Assembly: GCA_027364825.1 (NCBI GenBank)
Contig: DAHXOM010000255.1
Span: 1 to 13,265, forward strand
Reading direction: 5' to 3'
Length of the DNA stretch: 13,265 nt
Source: a bacterium
Lineage (GTDB): Bacteria; JAMCPX01
The notes beneath the pieces were generated by a model, which searched no databases, had not been told where the DNA came from, and saw nothing but the letters and a program-made list of their open reading frames with translations. How positions within the stretch are numbered: position 1 is the stretch's first letter; each line of letters begins with the position of its first letter. Below, piece after piece: positions 1 to 6,124 of this stretch. The translations under genes and the position numbers were made by a program.

Positions 1-78
1 AGATTTAGTCCCGAGGCAGTTTCTCGTTTAATTAAGAGTAGATTAACTGAGCACACTCAATTAAGAATGGTTATCTAA
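1..78 (+). CDS. C-terminal tail of an unidentified gene (5' end outside window)
   Basis: Frame 1 is open from the first base of the window and ends in TAA at 76-78, giving 25 residues that include SPEAVSRLIKSRL and end in TQLRMVI. I do not recognise the family. The peptide is basic and helix-like, and it is followed within 12 bases by a degenerate repeat pair, which would fit the end of a transposase gene next to an IS terminus. That is inference: an open frame of 26 codons at a window edge can occur by chance, and no start or domain is visible. Confidence 0.3.
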   Translation, partial: RFSPEAVSRLIKSRLTEHTQLRMVI

Positions 79-89
79 TGAATAAGCTT

Positions 90-137
90 ACTGACATTTT
101 CACTTGGTAATTAACTGACATATTGACTCGGCTTTAA
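90..137. repeat. Two tandem copies of a degenerate 24-bp unit
   Basis: ACTGACATTTTCACTTGG (90-107) and ACTGACATATTGACTCGG (114-131) match at 15 of 18 positions and are spaced with a 24-bp period. Subterminal repeated motifs of this sort are known at the ends of some insertion sequences, including the IS21 family, where they bind transposase. They could equally be binding sites for a regulator of the downstream exporter gene. No matching opposite IS end is visible in the window. Confidence 0.45.
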
Positions 138-323
138 CATGTCTATTTGAGATGTGCATGATTGAGTAAATGAAAATAATGACTCTAACATTGATTCATC
201 TTTAAGATCCCTAAATCAGGGAAAGATAATCTTGCATCCTGTCCACTTAAAAGGTTAATGACCGGGAGATGTATCCATTATTGCTTGCATTCTGCAGCGT
301 TATCATCTATATGCAAAACCATT
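138..323. other. AT-rich leader region upstream of the RND gene
   Basis: No gene is visible here. There is a weak 5-bp hairpin (TCCCT at 208-212 with AGGGA at 218-222) and a GATAAT at 225-230 that could serve as a -10 box, but its best upstream partner (TTTAAG at 201-206, 18 bases away) is a poor -35 element. I therefore do not call a promoter. The exporter frame stays open upstream to an ATG at 258 inside this stretch. Confidence 0.3.
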
Positions 324-2585
324 ATGAAAAAATTGGTTGAGCTTGCAATAAAATATCCCTGGCGTGTTCTTATCATTATTTCCCTGCTCACGGCAATAGC
401 AGGCTACTTCGCAATCGGCGTACCTGTTCAGGACGACATCATGAAGACCCTTCCCGAACATGACCCCCAGGTAACGCTGTTCAACAATATAGGAAAACGT
501 TTCGGCGGTACGGATTATTTCCTCGTTGTCATGGAAGGCGACAATCTGTTTAACCGTTCGAGCCTTGAAAAACTGAAGGCCATTACCGGGAAACTCGAGT
601 CGCTTCCGGAACTCAACAGGGTCGAGAGTCTGACCAATGTCGAAGACATCAAGGCGAGCCATGGAGAGCTTGATATCTCGAAATTCATGGAACACATCCC
701 TGATAATGAACAGGCTTTGGACAAGCTTAAGCAAGATGCAATCTCAAACAAACTCTACGTGGGAAATCTTATTTCACCGAACGGAAAGGCGCTTGCCATC
801 CTGTGTCAGCTCAAAAGGGACGTCAACAGCGAAGCACTCGTAAATACGATCGACACGATCATCCAGCCCTACAAAGGACCCGAGAATATTTATTTGATAG
901 GTGTTCCTGTTGATAACGATATCATCAGCAAGGCAATACATTCCGATTTGGGAAAACTGCTGCCTCTTGCGATACTGCTCAATATCATCATCATGTTCAT
1001 ACTGTTCCGCAATTTTTTCAGCGTGGTCCTGAGGCTTACGCCTGCACTTATTGCCATCGTACTGACCGTTGGTGCCATGGGGATAACACACACTCCGTTC
1101 ACCATGCTTTCCGTAGGCATGCCTACCCTGCTTATCGCGCTCGGCAGTATCTACAGCATCCACATCATGACAAGGTATTACCAGTTGCTTGAACACACAA
1201 AGAACAATGAAAATGCATTACGGAGCATGATAAAAGAACTCGGCATGCCCATGCTTTTCATCGGGTTAATAACCTCTATCGGATTTTTCGCCAATATATC
1301 TTCCACCATCATACAGGTGAAGCAGGCGGGCATATTCGCGGGTATAGGTATACTCTTCTCAATGCTTGTCTCCGTAACACTGGTACCCGCCCTCCTCACC
1401 ATCAGACATAAGGGAAAAGAGGAGGAGCTTGTAAATAAAAAGAGCAGCTTCAACCATTTTCTTGAGGAACTCTCCGTATGGGTACAGAAGCACAATTATA
1501 TCATCCTTGTCGTCGGCATAGGACTTGCCGTTCTGGCTATCGCCAGGATAAAAACCATCAATACGGAAACAGATATCACGAAGTTTTTCAAGGCTGATTC
1601 CGTTGTAAGAAAGACATCCGATAAAGCGGTCAAAAACTTCGGCGGGGTATTCGTGCTTCAGATCCTGGTACACGGCGACATAAATTCTCCTGCGGTCATG
1701 AACACCATGGCTAAACTTGAGGATGAGTTGGGCACAATAAACGGAGTTCGCTATCCCTTCAGTGTGGCAGACCTGATCGAGAAAATGAACGAGGTCATGC
1801 ACGACAACAACCACGCATATCATACCGTACCGGACACCAAGAATGCCATAGCCCAGTACCTGCTTCTGTATTCAATGTCGGATCAAAACTTGCTGAATAC
1901 GCTCGTTACGCCCGACTCGAAAGAAGCAATCATCCAGGCAAGGATCGGGAAATTCGGTTTTCATGAGATAGAAGGGATCGTCAGCCAGATCGAGCAGAAG
2001 ATTCAGCCCCTCCAGTCAAAAGACATCCATTTTACGCTGTCCGGCTCACCCATGCTTATCATAACAATCAATAAACATCTTATCGAAAATCAGGAAACCA
2101 GCCTTTACCTGTCCATTATAGCTGTTTTCCTTTTGCTATCCATCGTATTCCGGTCACTCATCGGGGGCTTGATTACACTTATCCCCCTGCTGATAAAGGT
2201 CAGCTATAACTACGGCATCATGGAGCTCTTCCATATTCCTTTAAATGTGGCAACAGGGCTTATCGCGAGCATGACCATCGGTGTCGGTGTTGATTACATT
2301 ATACATTTTGTCATGGGATTCAGGGAACGATTCAAAGAAGGATCAAGTCATTCCATCGATGCTGCCATGAAAGAGGCAACCGTTATAACGGGCAGATCCA
2401 TTCTGAACAGCGCAATCGTGCTGGTCGGAGACTTTTCCGTGCTGACATTTTCAAGTTTCCTTCCGATGATCTACTTTGGAATACTGTCTGCAAGCATGGT
2501 CATCTACAGCTCTATCGTCTCCATCACCCTGTTCCCTGCCCTGCTGCAGATAGCCCACAAACACCTCAAATGGCTGAAGAAGTAG
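324..2585 (+). CDS. RND superfamily exporter (MMPL / HAE3-like)
   Basis: A 753-residue inner-membrane protein with the duplicated RND layout. There is one helix near the N-terminus (about 14-34), a periplasmic domain (35-210), a five-helix bundle (about 212-358), a second single helix (391-409), a second periplasmic domain (410-592) and a second five-helix bundle (594-745). The second bundle contains GVGVDY with Asp657, the usual proton-relay position; the matching site in the first bundle reads GSIYSIH and has no Asp. Such proteins export lipids or hydrophobic molecules using the proton motive force, but the substrate cannot be read from sequence. I chose ATG 324 because MKKLVELAIKYPWRV is the normal family N-terminus. 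An in-frame ATG at 258 follows AAAAGG at only 3 bases and would add 22 atypical residues. No membrane-fusion partner or outer-membrane gene is adjacent, and the gene appears to stand alone. Confidence 0.9.
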   Translation: MKKLVELAIKYPWRVLIIISLLTAIAGYFAIGVPVQDDIMKTLPEHDPQVTLFNNIGKRFGGTDYFLVVMEGDNLFNRSSLEKLKAITGKLESLPELNRVESLTNVEDIKASHGELDISKFMEHIPDNEQALDKLKQDAISNKLYVGNLISPNGKALAILCQLKRDVNSEALVNTIDTIIQPYKGPENIYLIGVPVDNDIISKAIHSDLGKLLPLAILLNIIIMFILFRNFFSVVLRLTPALIAIVLTVGAMGITHTPFTMLSVGMPTLLIALGSIYSIHIMTRYYQLLEHTKNNENALRSMIKELGMPMLFIGLITSIGFFANISSTIIQVKQAGIFAGIGILFSMLVSVTLVPALLTIRHKGKEEELVNKKSSFNHFLEELSVWVQKHNYIILVVGIGLAVLAIARIKTINTETDITKFFKADSVVRKTSDKAVKNFGGVFVLQILVHGDINSPAVMNTMAKLEDELGTINGVRYPFSVADLIEKMNEVMHDNNHAYHTVPDTKNAIAQYLLLYSMSDQNLLNTLVTPDSKEAIIQARIGKFGFHEIEGIVSQIEQKIQPLQSKDIHFTLSGSPMLIITINKHLIENQETSLYLSIIAVFLLLSIVFRSLIGGLITLIPLLIKVSYNYGIMELFHIPLNVATGLIASMTIGVGVDYIIHFVMGFRERFKEGSSHSIDAAMKEATVITGRSILNSAIVLVGDFSVLTFSSFLPMIYFGILSASMVIYSSIVSITLFPALLQIAHKHLKWLKK

Positions 2586-2673
2586 TCTTCGCTAATCTGA
2601 TAATCTTCGCATAATGTAAAAGCCCGTCGTTTGTGGCAGTGGTTATGTACATTTGGTTGCACCGATTTTTCTG

Positions 2674-2726
2674 TCATTCCCACGAAAGCGGGAATCCAGT
2701 TCTTGCATTATTTTTTTCTGGATTCC
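2674..2726. repeat. Inverted-repeat block resembling dispersed intergenic repeats
   Basis: GGAATCCAG (2691-2699) is exactly inverted as CTGGATTCC (2718-2726). Inside the left part, ATTCCC (2676-2681) pairs with GGGAAT (2690-2695) across an ACGAAAGC loop. The core TCATTCCCACGAAAGCGGGA closely resembles a widespread intergenic repeat in many proteobacterial genomes, usually seen in many copies. This suggests a REP/MITE-like non-autonomous element. Only one copy is in the window, so the dispersed nature is from general knowledge and not shown here. Confidence 0.6.
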
Positions 2727-2774
2727 TTATCAAGTGCGTAACGACAACGCAATGTGGAATCATTCTTTGAAAGC

Positions 2775-2791
2775 CACCGCTTTTGGCGGTG
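2775..2791. terminator. GC-rich hairpin, possible transcription stop on the minus strand
   Basis: CACCGC (2775-2780) pairs perfectly with GCGGTG (2786-2791) around a TTTTG loop. On the plus strand no T-run follows (GATTAGTTTAC). On the minus strand the stem is followed by GCTTTC, a weak T-tract. It may be an inefficient terminator, or part of the repeat-like element beside it, since hairpins of this form also occur near ends of IS200-like elements. Confidence 0.35.
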
Positions 2792-2925
2792 ATTAGTTTA
2801 CTTCTTATCATTCGCTTTACCAGTTGTCCCCTCGTGTTCTTCTTTGCGAAGTCCGCTTGTCTTACCTCCAAGTCTGTCTATTTACCAGGTTTATTAAACT
2901 TATACTGATGTCATTTAAGCTTTTC

Positions 2926-2956
2926 TTGATTATTTGCTCTATGTGCTATATATGAT
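2926..2956 (+). promoter_or_regulatory. Candidate promoter of the toxin-antitoxin module
   Basis: TTGATT (2926-2931) is a fair -35 box. The -10 could be TATATG at 2949-2954 (17-base spacer) or TATGAT at 2951-2956 (19-base spacer). Its -10 region abuts the palindrome at 2954-2970, so a repressor bound there would block RNA polymerase. Assigned from consensus matching and position only. Confidence 0.45.
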
Positions 2957-2970
2957 ATACATTGTATATC
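2954..2970. promoter_or_regulatory. Palindromic operator candidate, autoregulation of the TA module
   Basis: GATATAC-ATT-GTATATC is a perfect inverted repeat of 7-bp arms with a 3-bp centre. It ends 12 bases before the antitoxin ATG and overlaps the likely -10 region. Ribbon-helix-helix antitoxins typically bind such short palindromes and repress their own operon, with the toxin as co-repressor. The match of site type, position and antitoxin class supports the operator call; binding itself is inferred. Confidence 0.65.
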
Positions 2971-2982
2971 TTGGAGGTGCTT

Positions 2983-3231
2983 ATGACGACACAGATGATC
3001 ATACGGATAAAACCGGAATTGAAGGATAAACTGAACAGGCTTGCCAGAACAGAGGGCAGACCTACCAGCAGTGTACTCAGGGATATGATAGAGAGGTATA
3101 TAGAGGAGCACGATATTGGCCCTTCTATAGATGACTTGTGGGACAGGATCGGCAAAAAACTTGGCCCCAAAGGCATGTCACCGTCACGGATAGACCATGC
3201 CATAAAAACGGTGCGCAAAAAGCACGGATGA
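2983..3231 (+). CDS. Ribbon-helix-helix (CopG/Arc-type) antitoxin
   Basis: An 82-residue basic protein. Residues 4-42 have the RHH plan: a short strand (QMIIRIKPEL), then two helices with the turn after EGRPTSSVLRDMI. The remainder, with the acidic patch EEHDIGPSIDDLWDRI and a basic tail, is the probable toxin-binding segment. The ATG at 2983 is chosen because GGAGG (2973-2977) sits 5 bases upstream; an in-frame TTG at 2962 would lie inside the operator palindrome. Its TGA overlaps the toxin start (ATGA), which implies translational coupling, the usual arrangement for antitoxin-first modules. Expected role: a dimer that neutralises the PIN toxin and represses the module through the palindrome just upstream. 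The specific antitoxin subfamily is not identified. Confidence 0.88.
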   Translation: MTTQMIIRIKPELKDKLNRLARTEGRPTSSVLRDMIERYIEEHDIGPSIDDLWDRIGKKLGPKGMSPSRIDHAIKTVRKKHG

Positions 3232-3641
3232 GAATAGTTGTCGATACAAATGTTTTCGTATCTTCTTTTTTTGGCGGCAATCCGAGAAAGATCATAGACT
3301 TATGGAAAAATGGGGAAGTGTCACTCTGCCTGTCCAGGGACATACTGGACGAATATATTGAGGTTTTGGAGAGGATGGGTTTGGAAGACAAAGAGGAATT
3401 GAAAGAGCTATTGGTACTTTTTTCAAAGGGATTTAATATAGTTTTTACCACAAAAACACCCAAAATCAGTGTTGTTCAAGCGGATCCCGATGACGATAAA
3501 TTTATAGAATGTGCGATAGCGCTCAACGCTGAGGTAATTGTGACAGGAGATAAAGCATTGGGGAATATCAAGGAATATAAGGAAATCAGAATATTGACAC
3601 CGGCTCAATTTTTAAAAGATTACGGCAACGAGCTCAAATAA
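3228..3641 (+). CDS. PIN-domain toxin, putative endoribonuclease of type II TA module
   Basis: A 137-residue single-domain protein matching the 'putative toxin-antitoxin system toxin component, PIN family' group. The four acidic positions of the PIN metal site are present: Asp6 in VVDTNVFVS, Glu42 in ILDEYIEVL, Asp90 in DPDDDKFIECA and Asp108 in VTGDKAL. It therefore looks catalytically intact. PIN toxins cut RNA using Mg or Mn ions; the RNA target here is unknown. The start is ATG 3228, which overlaps the antitoxin stop. There is no clear Shine-Dalgarno site, so translation probably depends on ribosomes finishing the antitoxin. An open extension of 30 codons upstream in this frame is just the shadow of the antitoxin gene. 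The 3' end overlaps the convergent membrane-protein gene by 8 bp. Confidence 0.9.
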   Translation: MRIVVDTNVFVSSFFGGNPRKIIDLWKNGEVSLCLSRDILDEYIEVLERMGLEDKEELKELLVLFSKGFNIVFTTKTPKISVVQADPDDDKFIECAIALNAEVIVTGDKALGNIKEYKEIRILTPAQFLKDYGNELK

Positions 3642-4968
3642 TATCCGCAATGGTATGTTCTTTGTATTTATCCCGCGTCACTTTTTCCATTTCTGTATAA
3701 AACCTGTACACAGCAGGATTAATGCGGTTTATATTGATCCCTGATTCTATACTCCCGGAAACGGCATCCAGCACCTGCAGCGTTAACAGTTTATCCGGGG
3801 CAACGGACAAAAGATAAACCTTATCCTGCTCTGATGCATAAACGATATTTTTCTCACATAGATTATCTAAAACGGGTTTGATAACTTCGGGTTTGACACC
3901 GATGACGTCGGACAGATTTTTCATGCCGACAGGCTTCTTACCCTGTTTAAAATTCCCGGCTATAATTCCGACGATGGAAAGGGCAAGCACCTCTTTTGCC
4001 TTTTTTATCATCTTCCTGCCGGCATCGCTGAAGCTGTACGTGTCCACCCTCTGATGGGCAAAGGTGAGCTCGGCACCGAACAGGAGTATCAGCCATGACA
4101 GGTAAAGCCATGCGAGAAAGACCGGCAGTGCAGCCAGCGTTGAATAAATTATATTGTACTTTGAAATGTCTACCTGAAAATGAAAATATGCCCATTCAAT
4201 AATCTGCCATAATGTACCGCCGATAATCCCGCCGATCAGTGCGGATGAAAATTTTACCTTTGTGTTGGGCATGAACATATAGAGGGCGAAGAATGCCAGC
4301 CAGAGGAACAGGTACGAAGAGTAACCGAGGAGGAATTTGATCAGCAATCCAAAGCTGCCTTTGAAGTAAAGTAGCTGAAGGAACTTACCGCTGGTAAGGG
4401 CTGCGGTGGACGTAGCGGCAATGAGAACAAACAAGGGAAATATTATAACGACACTCAGATAGTCACTGAGTTTCCGGATCAGACTCCTGCTAGCCTTAAC
4501 CCCCCATATATCATTAAATGCATTTTCAATGTTCCCGAGCAGCTGGATCACCAGGTATATCAGCATCACAACCCCTATTACACCAAGGGTCTCAAAATTT
4601 GTTTTCTCGACATAATTAAATATTTTTTCAATTGCCAGAGATACGCCGCCGGCACTATTATCCGTATTTAAGGTTACGCTTGCTGCAACCTTGTTGATCA
4701 GGAAATCCTTTAATTTATTCTGGAATCCCAGTCCCTTTCCTATTGAAAAAGCGAATGCAAGGACAGGGACGATTGAAACAAGCGTAACATAGGTGAGTGC
4801 GGATGCAGTCAAACTGCATTTATTCTTGAAGAATTCTTTTGCTGCTATCGCAAATATCCGTGTCCACCTGACCCAGAAGCGCCTCAGCCCCTTGATATCC
4901 GTCAGTTCATTAACCAGGAAAAGCTCGGAAAACTTGTCCGCACCCCGTTTTACGACACCATTACGCAT
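3634..4968 (-). CDS. YihY/BrkB (UPF0761) family inner-membrane protein with C-terminal winged-helix-like extension
   Basis: A 444-residue protein with about six membrane helices (near 55-78, 126-148, 171-192, 206-233, 238-262 and 276-302). The family hallmark is clear at 274-300, where the segment around STLAALPVFLAWLYLSWLIL ends in FGAEL. Members were once mis-named ribonuclease BN; they are membrane proteins linked to envelope integrity and no enzymatic activity should be assumed. E. coli YihY is about 290 residues; the additional part here (about 318-444) looks like a soluble winged-helix-type domain (SDVIGVKPEVIKPVLDNLCEKNIV), as in longer family members. ATG 4968 is the first start in frame but lacks a clear Shine-Dalgarno sequence. 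A possible minus-strand -35 (TTGACT, plus-strand 4998-5003) has no good -10 partner. The gene is divergent from the epimerase and converges with the toxin. Confidence 0.88.
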   Translation of the reverse strand: MRNGVVKRGADKFSELFLVNELTDIKGLRRFWVRWTRIFAIAAKEFFKNKCSLTASALTYVTLVSIVPVLAFAFSIGKGLGFQNKLKDFLINKVAASVTLNTDNSAGGVSLAIEKIFNYVEKTNFETLGVIGVVMLIYLVIQLLGNIENAFNDIWGVKASRSLIRKLSDYLSVVIIFPLFVLIAATSTAALTSGKFLQLLYFKGSFGLLIKFLLGYSSYLFLWLAFFALYMFMPNTKVKFSSALIGGIIGGTLWQIIEWAYFHFQVDISKYNIIYSTLAALPVFLAWLYLSWLILLFGAELTFAHQRVDTYSFSDAGRKMIKKAKEVLALSIVGIIAGNFKQGKKPVGMKNLSDVIGVKPEVIKPVLDNLCEKNIVYASEQDKVYLLSVAPDKLLTLQVLDAVSGSIESGININRINPAVYRFYTEMEKVTRDKYKEHTIADII

Positions 4969-5036
4969 AAAAAAAGCGTATTTTAAATCATGCGGAAAGT
5001 CAACAGGGTGGCTCTCTTCATTACAAGGTCTTTTGT

Positions 5037-5078
5037 TTGACGCTACAACTTTACGTGAACTATGATAAATTCTATGAT
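5037..5078 (+). promoter_or_regulatory. Sigma70-like promoter for the epimerase gene, with a second overlapping candidate
   Basis: TTGACG (5037-5042) and TATGAT (5061-5066) are separated by 18 bases and match consensus at 5 of 6 positions each. A second pair, TTTACG (5050-5055) and TATGAT (5073-5078) with a 17-base spacer, overlaps the first because CTATGATAA is directly repeated (5060-5068 and 5072-5080). Transcription from either would give a short leader carrying the strong ribosome site AAAGGAGG (5103-5110). Confidence 0.6.
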
Positions 5079-5115
5079 AAGGGTAAGCTTAGACACTACC
5101 CGAAAGGAGGTTTCT

Positions 5116-6123
5116 ATGAAAAAGGTGCTCATAACAGGTGCAACAGGCTTTATCGGCAATAACCTCGTCATGGCAAATATCTCAAAAGGCAATCATGTCC
5201 GTGCGTTCGTTCTGCCCGGTGATCCAGATGAAAACAAGCTCAGATCGCTCGGAATTGAAATCTTTCACGGAGACATACGGGAATATGACGGTGTAAGAAA
5301 AGCTGCTGCAGGCATGGATATCATCTTTCACTGCGCCGCGGTTGTAACGGACTGGGCACCGTGGAAACTCTTTCAGGAAATCACCATAGGGGGCATTGAG
5401 AATGTATGTAAGGCTGCTGTAGACGCGGGTGTATCAAGGCTTGTGGATATCAGTACCAATGATGTCTTCGGCACTGATGAATCTATAGTAATGGACGAAA
5501 CCTGTACGCTGAAACCATGGGGTGAGCCTTACCCGGATTCAAAGATCGAAGCAGAAAAAATCACCTGGCGGTACTACCATGAAAAGAAACTTCCGGTAAC
5601 CATGGTTTATCCGTGCTGGGCGTTCGGACCCGGTGACAAAACATTCGTGCCGCTTCTTGCCGATTCTATCATAAAGCGTGAACTGATATTCTGGCGGAAG
5701 GATGTCCTTGTCTGGCCTACGTACATAGAAAACCTTGTTGACCTTTTATTATTAATCTCCGAGGACCCCCGTGCAGTCGGTAATGGGTACCTTATCCATG
5801 ACGGCGAGTCTGTAACATTGCAGGACTTCTGCAAAGGCATAGCAGACACCCTTGGAGCAAAACCTATAAAGACCCATATCCCCTACTTTGCCGCCTATGC
5901 AGGTGCCGTTGTCATGGAAACCCTCTGGAAGACGTTCAACATAAAAACAAGGCCTTTGCTCACGACGTACACGGTAAAAAATCTCGGCTCGCGGCTGAAG
6001 TTCTCCATAGCCAAAGCAGAACGTGAGCTTGGTTGGAAGCCGAAGGTCCCCTTCAAACAGGGGTTTGAAAAAACAATGGAATGGCTGAAAACGCTTGATC
6101 TGAAGACCCTCAAACAAAAATAA
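5116..6123 (+). CDS. Extended SDR NAD(P)-dependent epimerase/dehydrogenase (3-beta-HSD-like)
   Basis: A 335-residue protein. The Rossmann fingerprint TGATGFIG is at 7-14, the FHCAA segment at 71-75, the catalytic Ser/Thr at 113-114 (ISTND) and the catalytic YPDSK at 139-143, so the active site is complete. The style (AAVVTDWAPWKLFQE, FGPGD, a hydrophobic stretch about 255-271) is closest to 3-beta-hydroxysteroid dehydrogenase-like and sugar-epimerase members of the extended SDR class. The hydrophobic stretch may give membrane association, as in sterol-acting relatives. The substrate is not predictable: sterol-like lipid, isoprenoid or nucleotide sugar are all possible. ATG 5116 is chosen because AAAGGAGG ends 5 bases upstream and MKKVLITGATG is the standard N-terminus; an in-frame ATG at 5062 lies in the promoter. 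It is a single-gene unit, ending one base from the convergent comEC. Confidence 0.88.
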   Translation: MKKVLITGATGFIGNNLVMANISKGNHVRAFVLPGDPDENKLRSLGIEIFHGDIREYDGVRKAAAGMDIIFHCAAVVTDWAPWKLFQEITIGGIENVCKAAVDAGVSRLVDISTNDVFGTDESIVMDETCTLKPWGEPYPDSKIEAEKITWRYYHEKKLPVTMVYPCWAFGPGDKTFVPLLADSIIKRELIFWRKDVLVWPTYIENLVDLLLLISEDPRAVGNGYLIHDGESVTLQDFCKGIADTLGAKPIKTHIPYFAAYAGAVVMETLWKTFNIKTRPLLTTYTVKNLGSRLKFSIAKAERELGWKPKVPFKQGFEKTMEWLKTLDLKTLKQK

Positions 6124-6124
6124 A

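Larger units (their letters stand above)
2586..2953. other. 368-bp gene-free stretch with repeat-like DNA
   Basis: No supported gene lies between the exporter and the toxin-antitoxin module. The stretch holds a short direct repeat TCTTCGC (2586-2592 and 2604-2610), a repeat-like block from about 2674 with inverted repeats, and a strong GC hairpin at 2775-2791, then AT-rich DNA leading to the module's promoter. A 65-codon frame on the minus strand (2674-2871) spans the repeat block but lacks any recognisable domain. Confidence 0.6.

Noticed and set aside
258..323. A 22-residue N-terminal extension of the RND exporter from ATG 258
   Set aside because: The added residues do not resemble a signal or family N-terminus; the ribosome site would be only 3 bases from the ATG. 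It remains possible but less likely than ATG 324.
303..1823. Several minus-strand open frames of 76-154 codons across the RND gene
   Set aside because: They are antisense shadows of a clear membrane-protein gene; their compositions are irregular and show no recognisable domain.
2674..2871. A 65-codon minus-strand frame between the exporter and the toxin-antitoxin module
   Set aside because: It reads straight through the inverted-repeat block; its C-terminal part (RTGFPLSWE) is a typical accidental translation of that repeat type, and no domain is visible.
2954..2970. The palindrome as an attachment site or transposon end
   Set aside because: Its position over the promoter of an RHH antitoxin explains it as an operator, and no second copy flanks the module.
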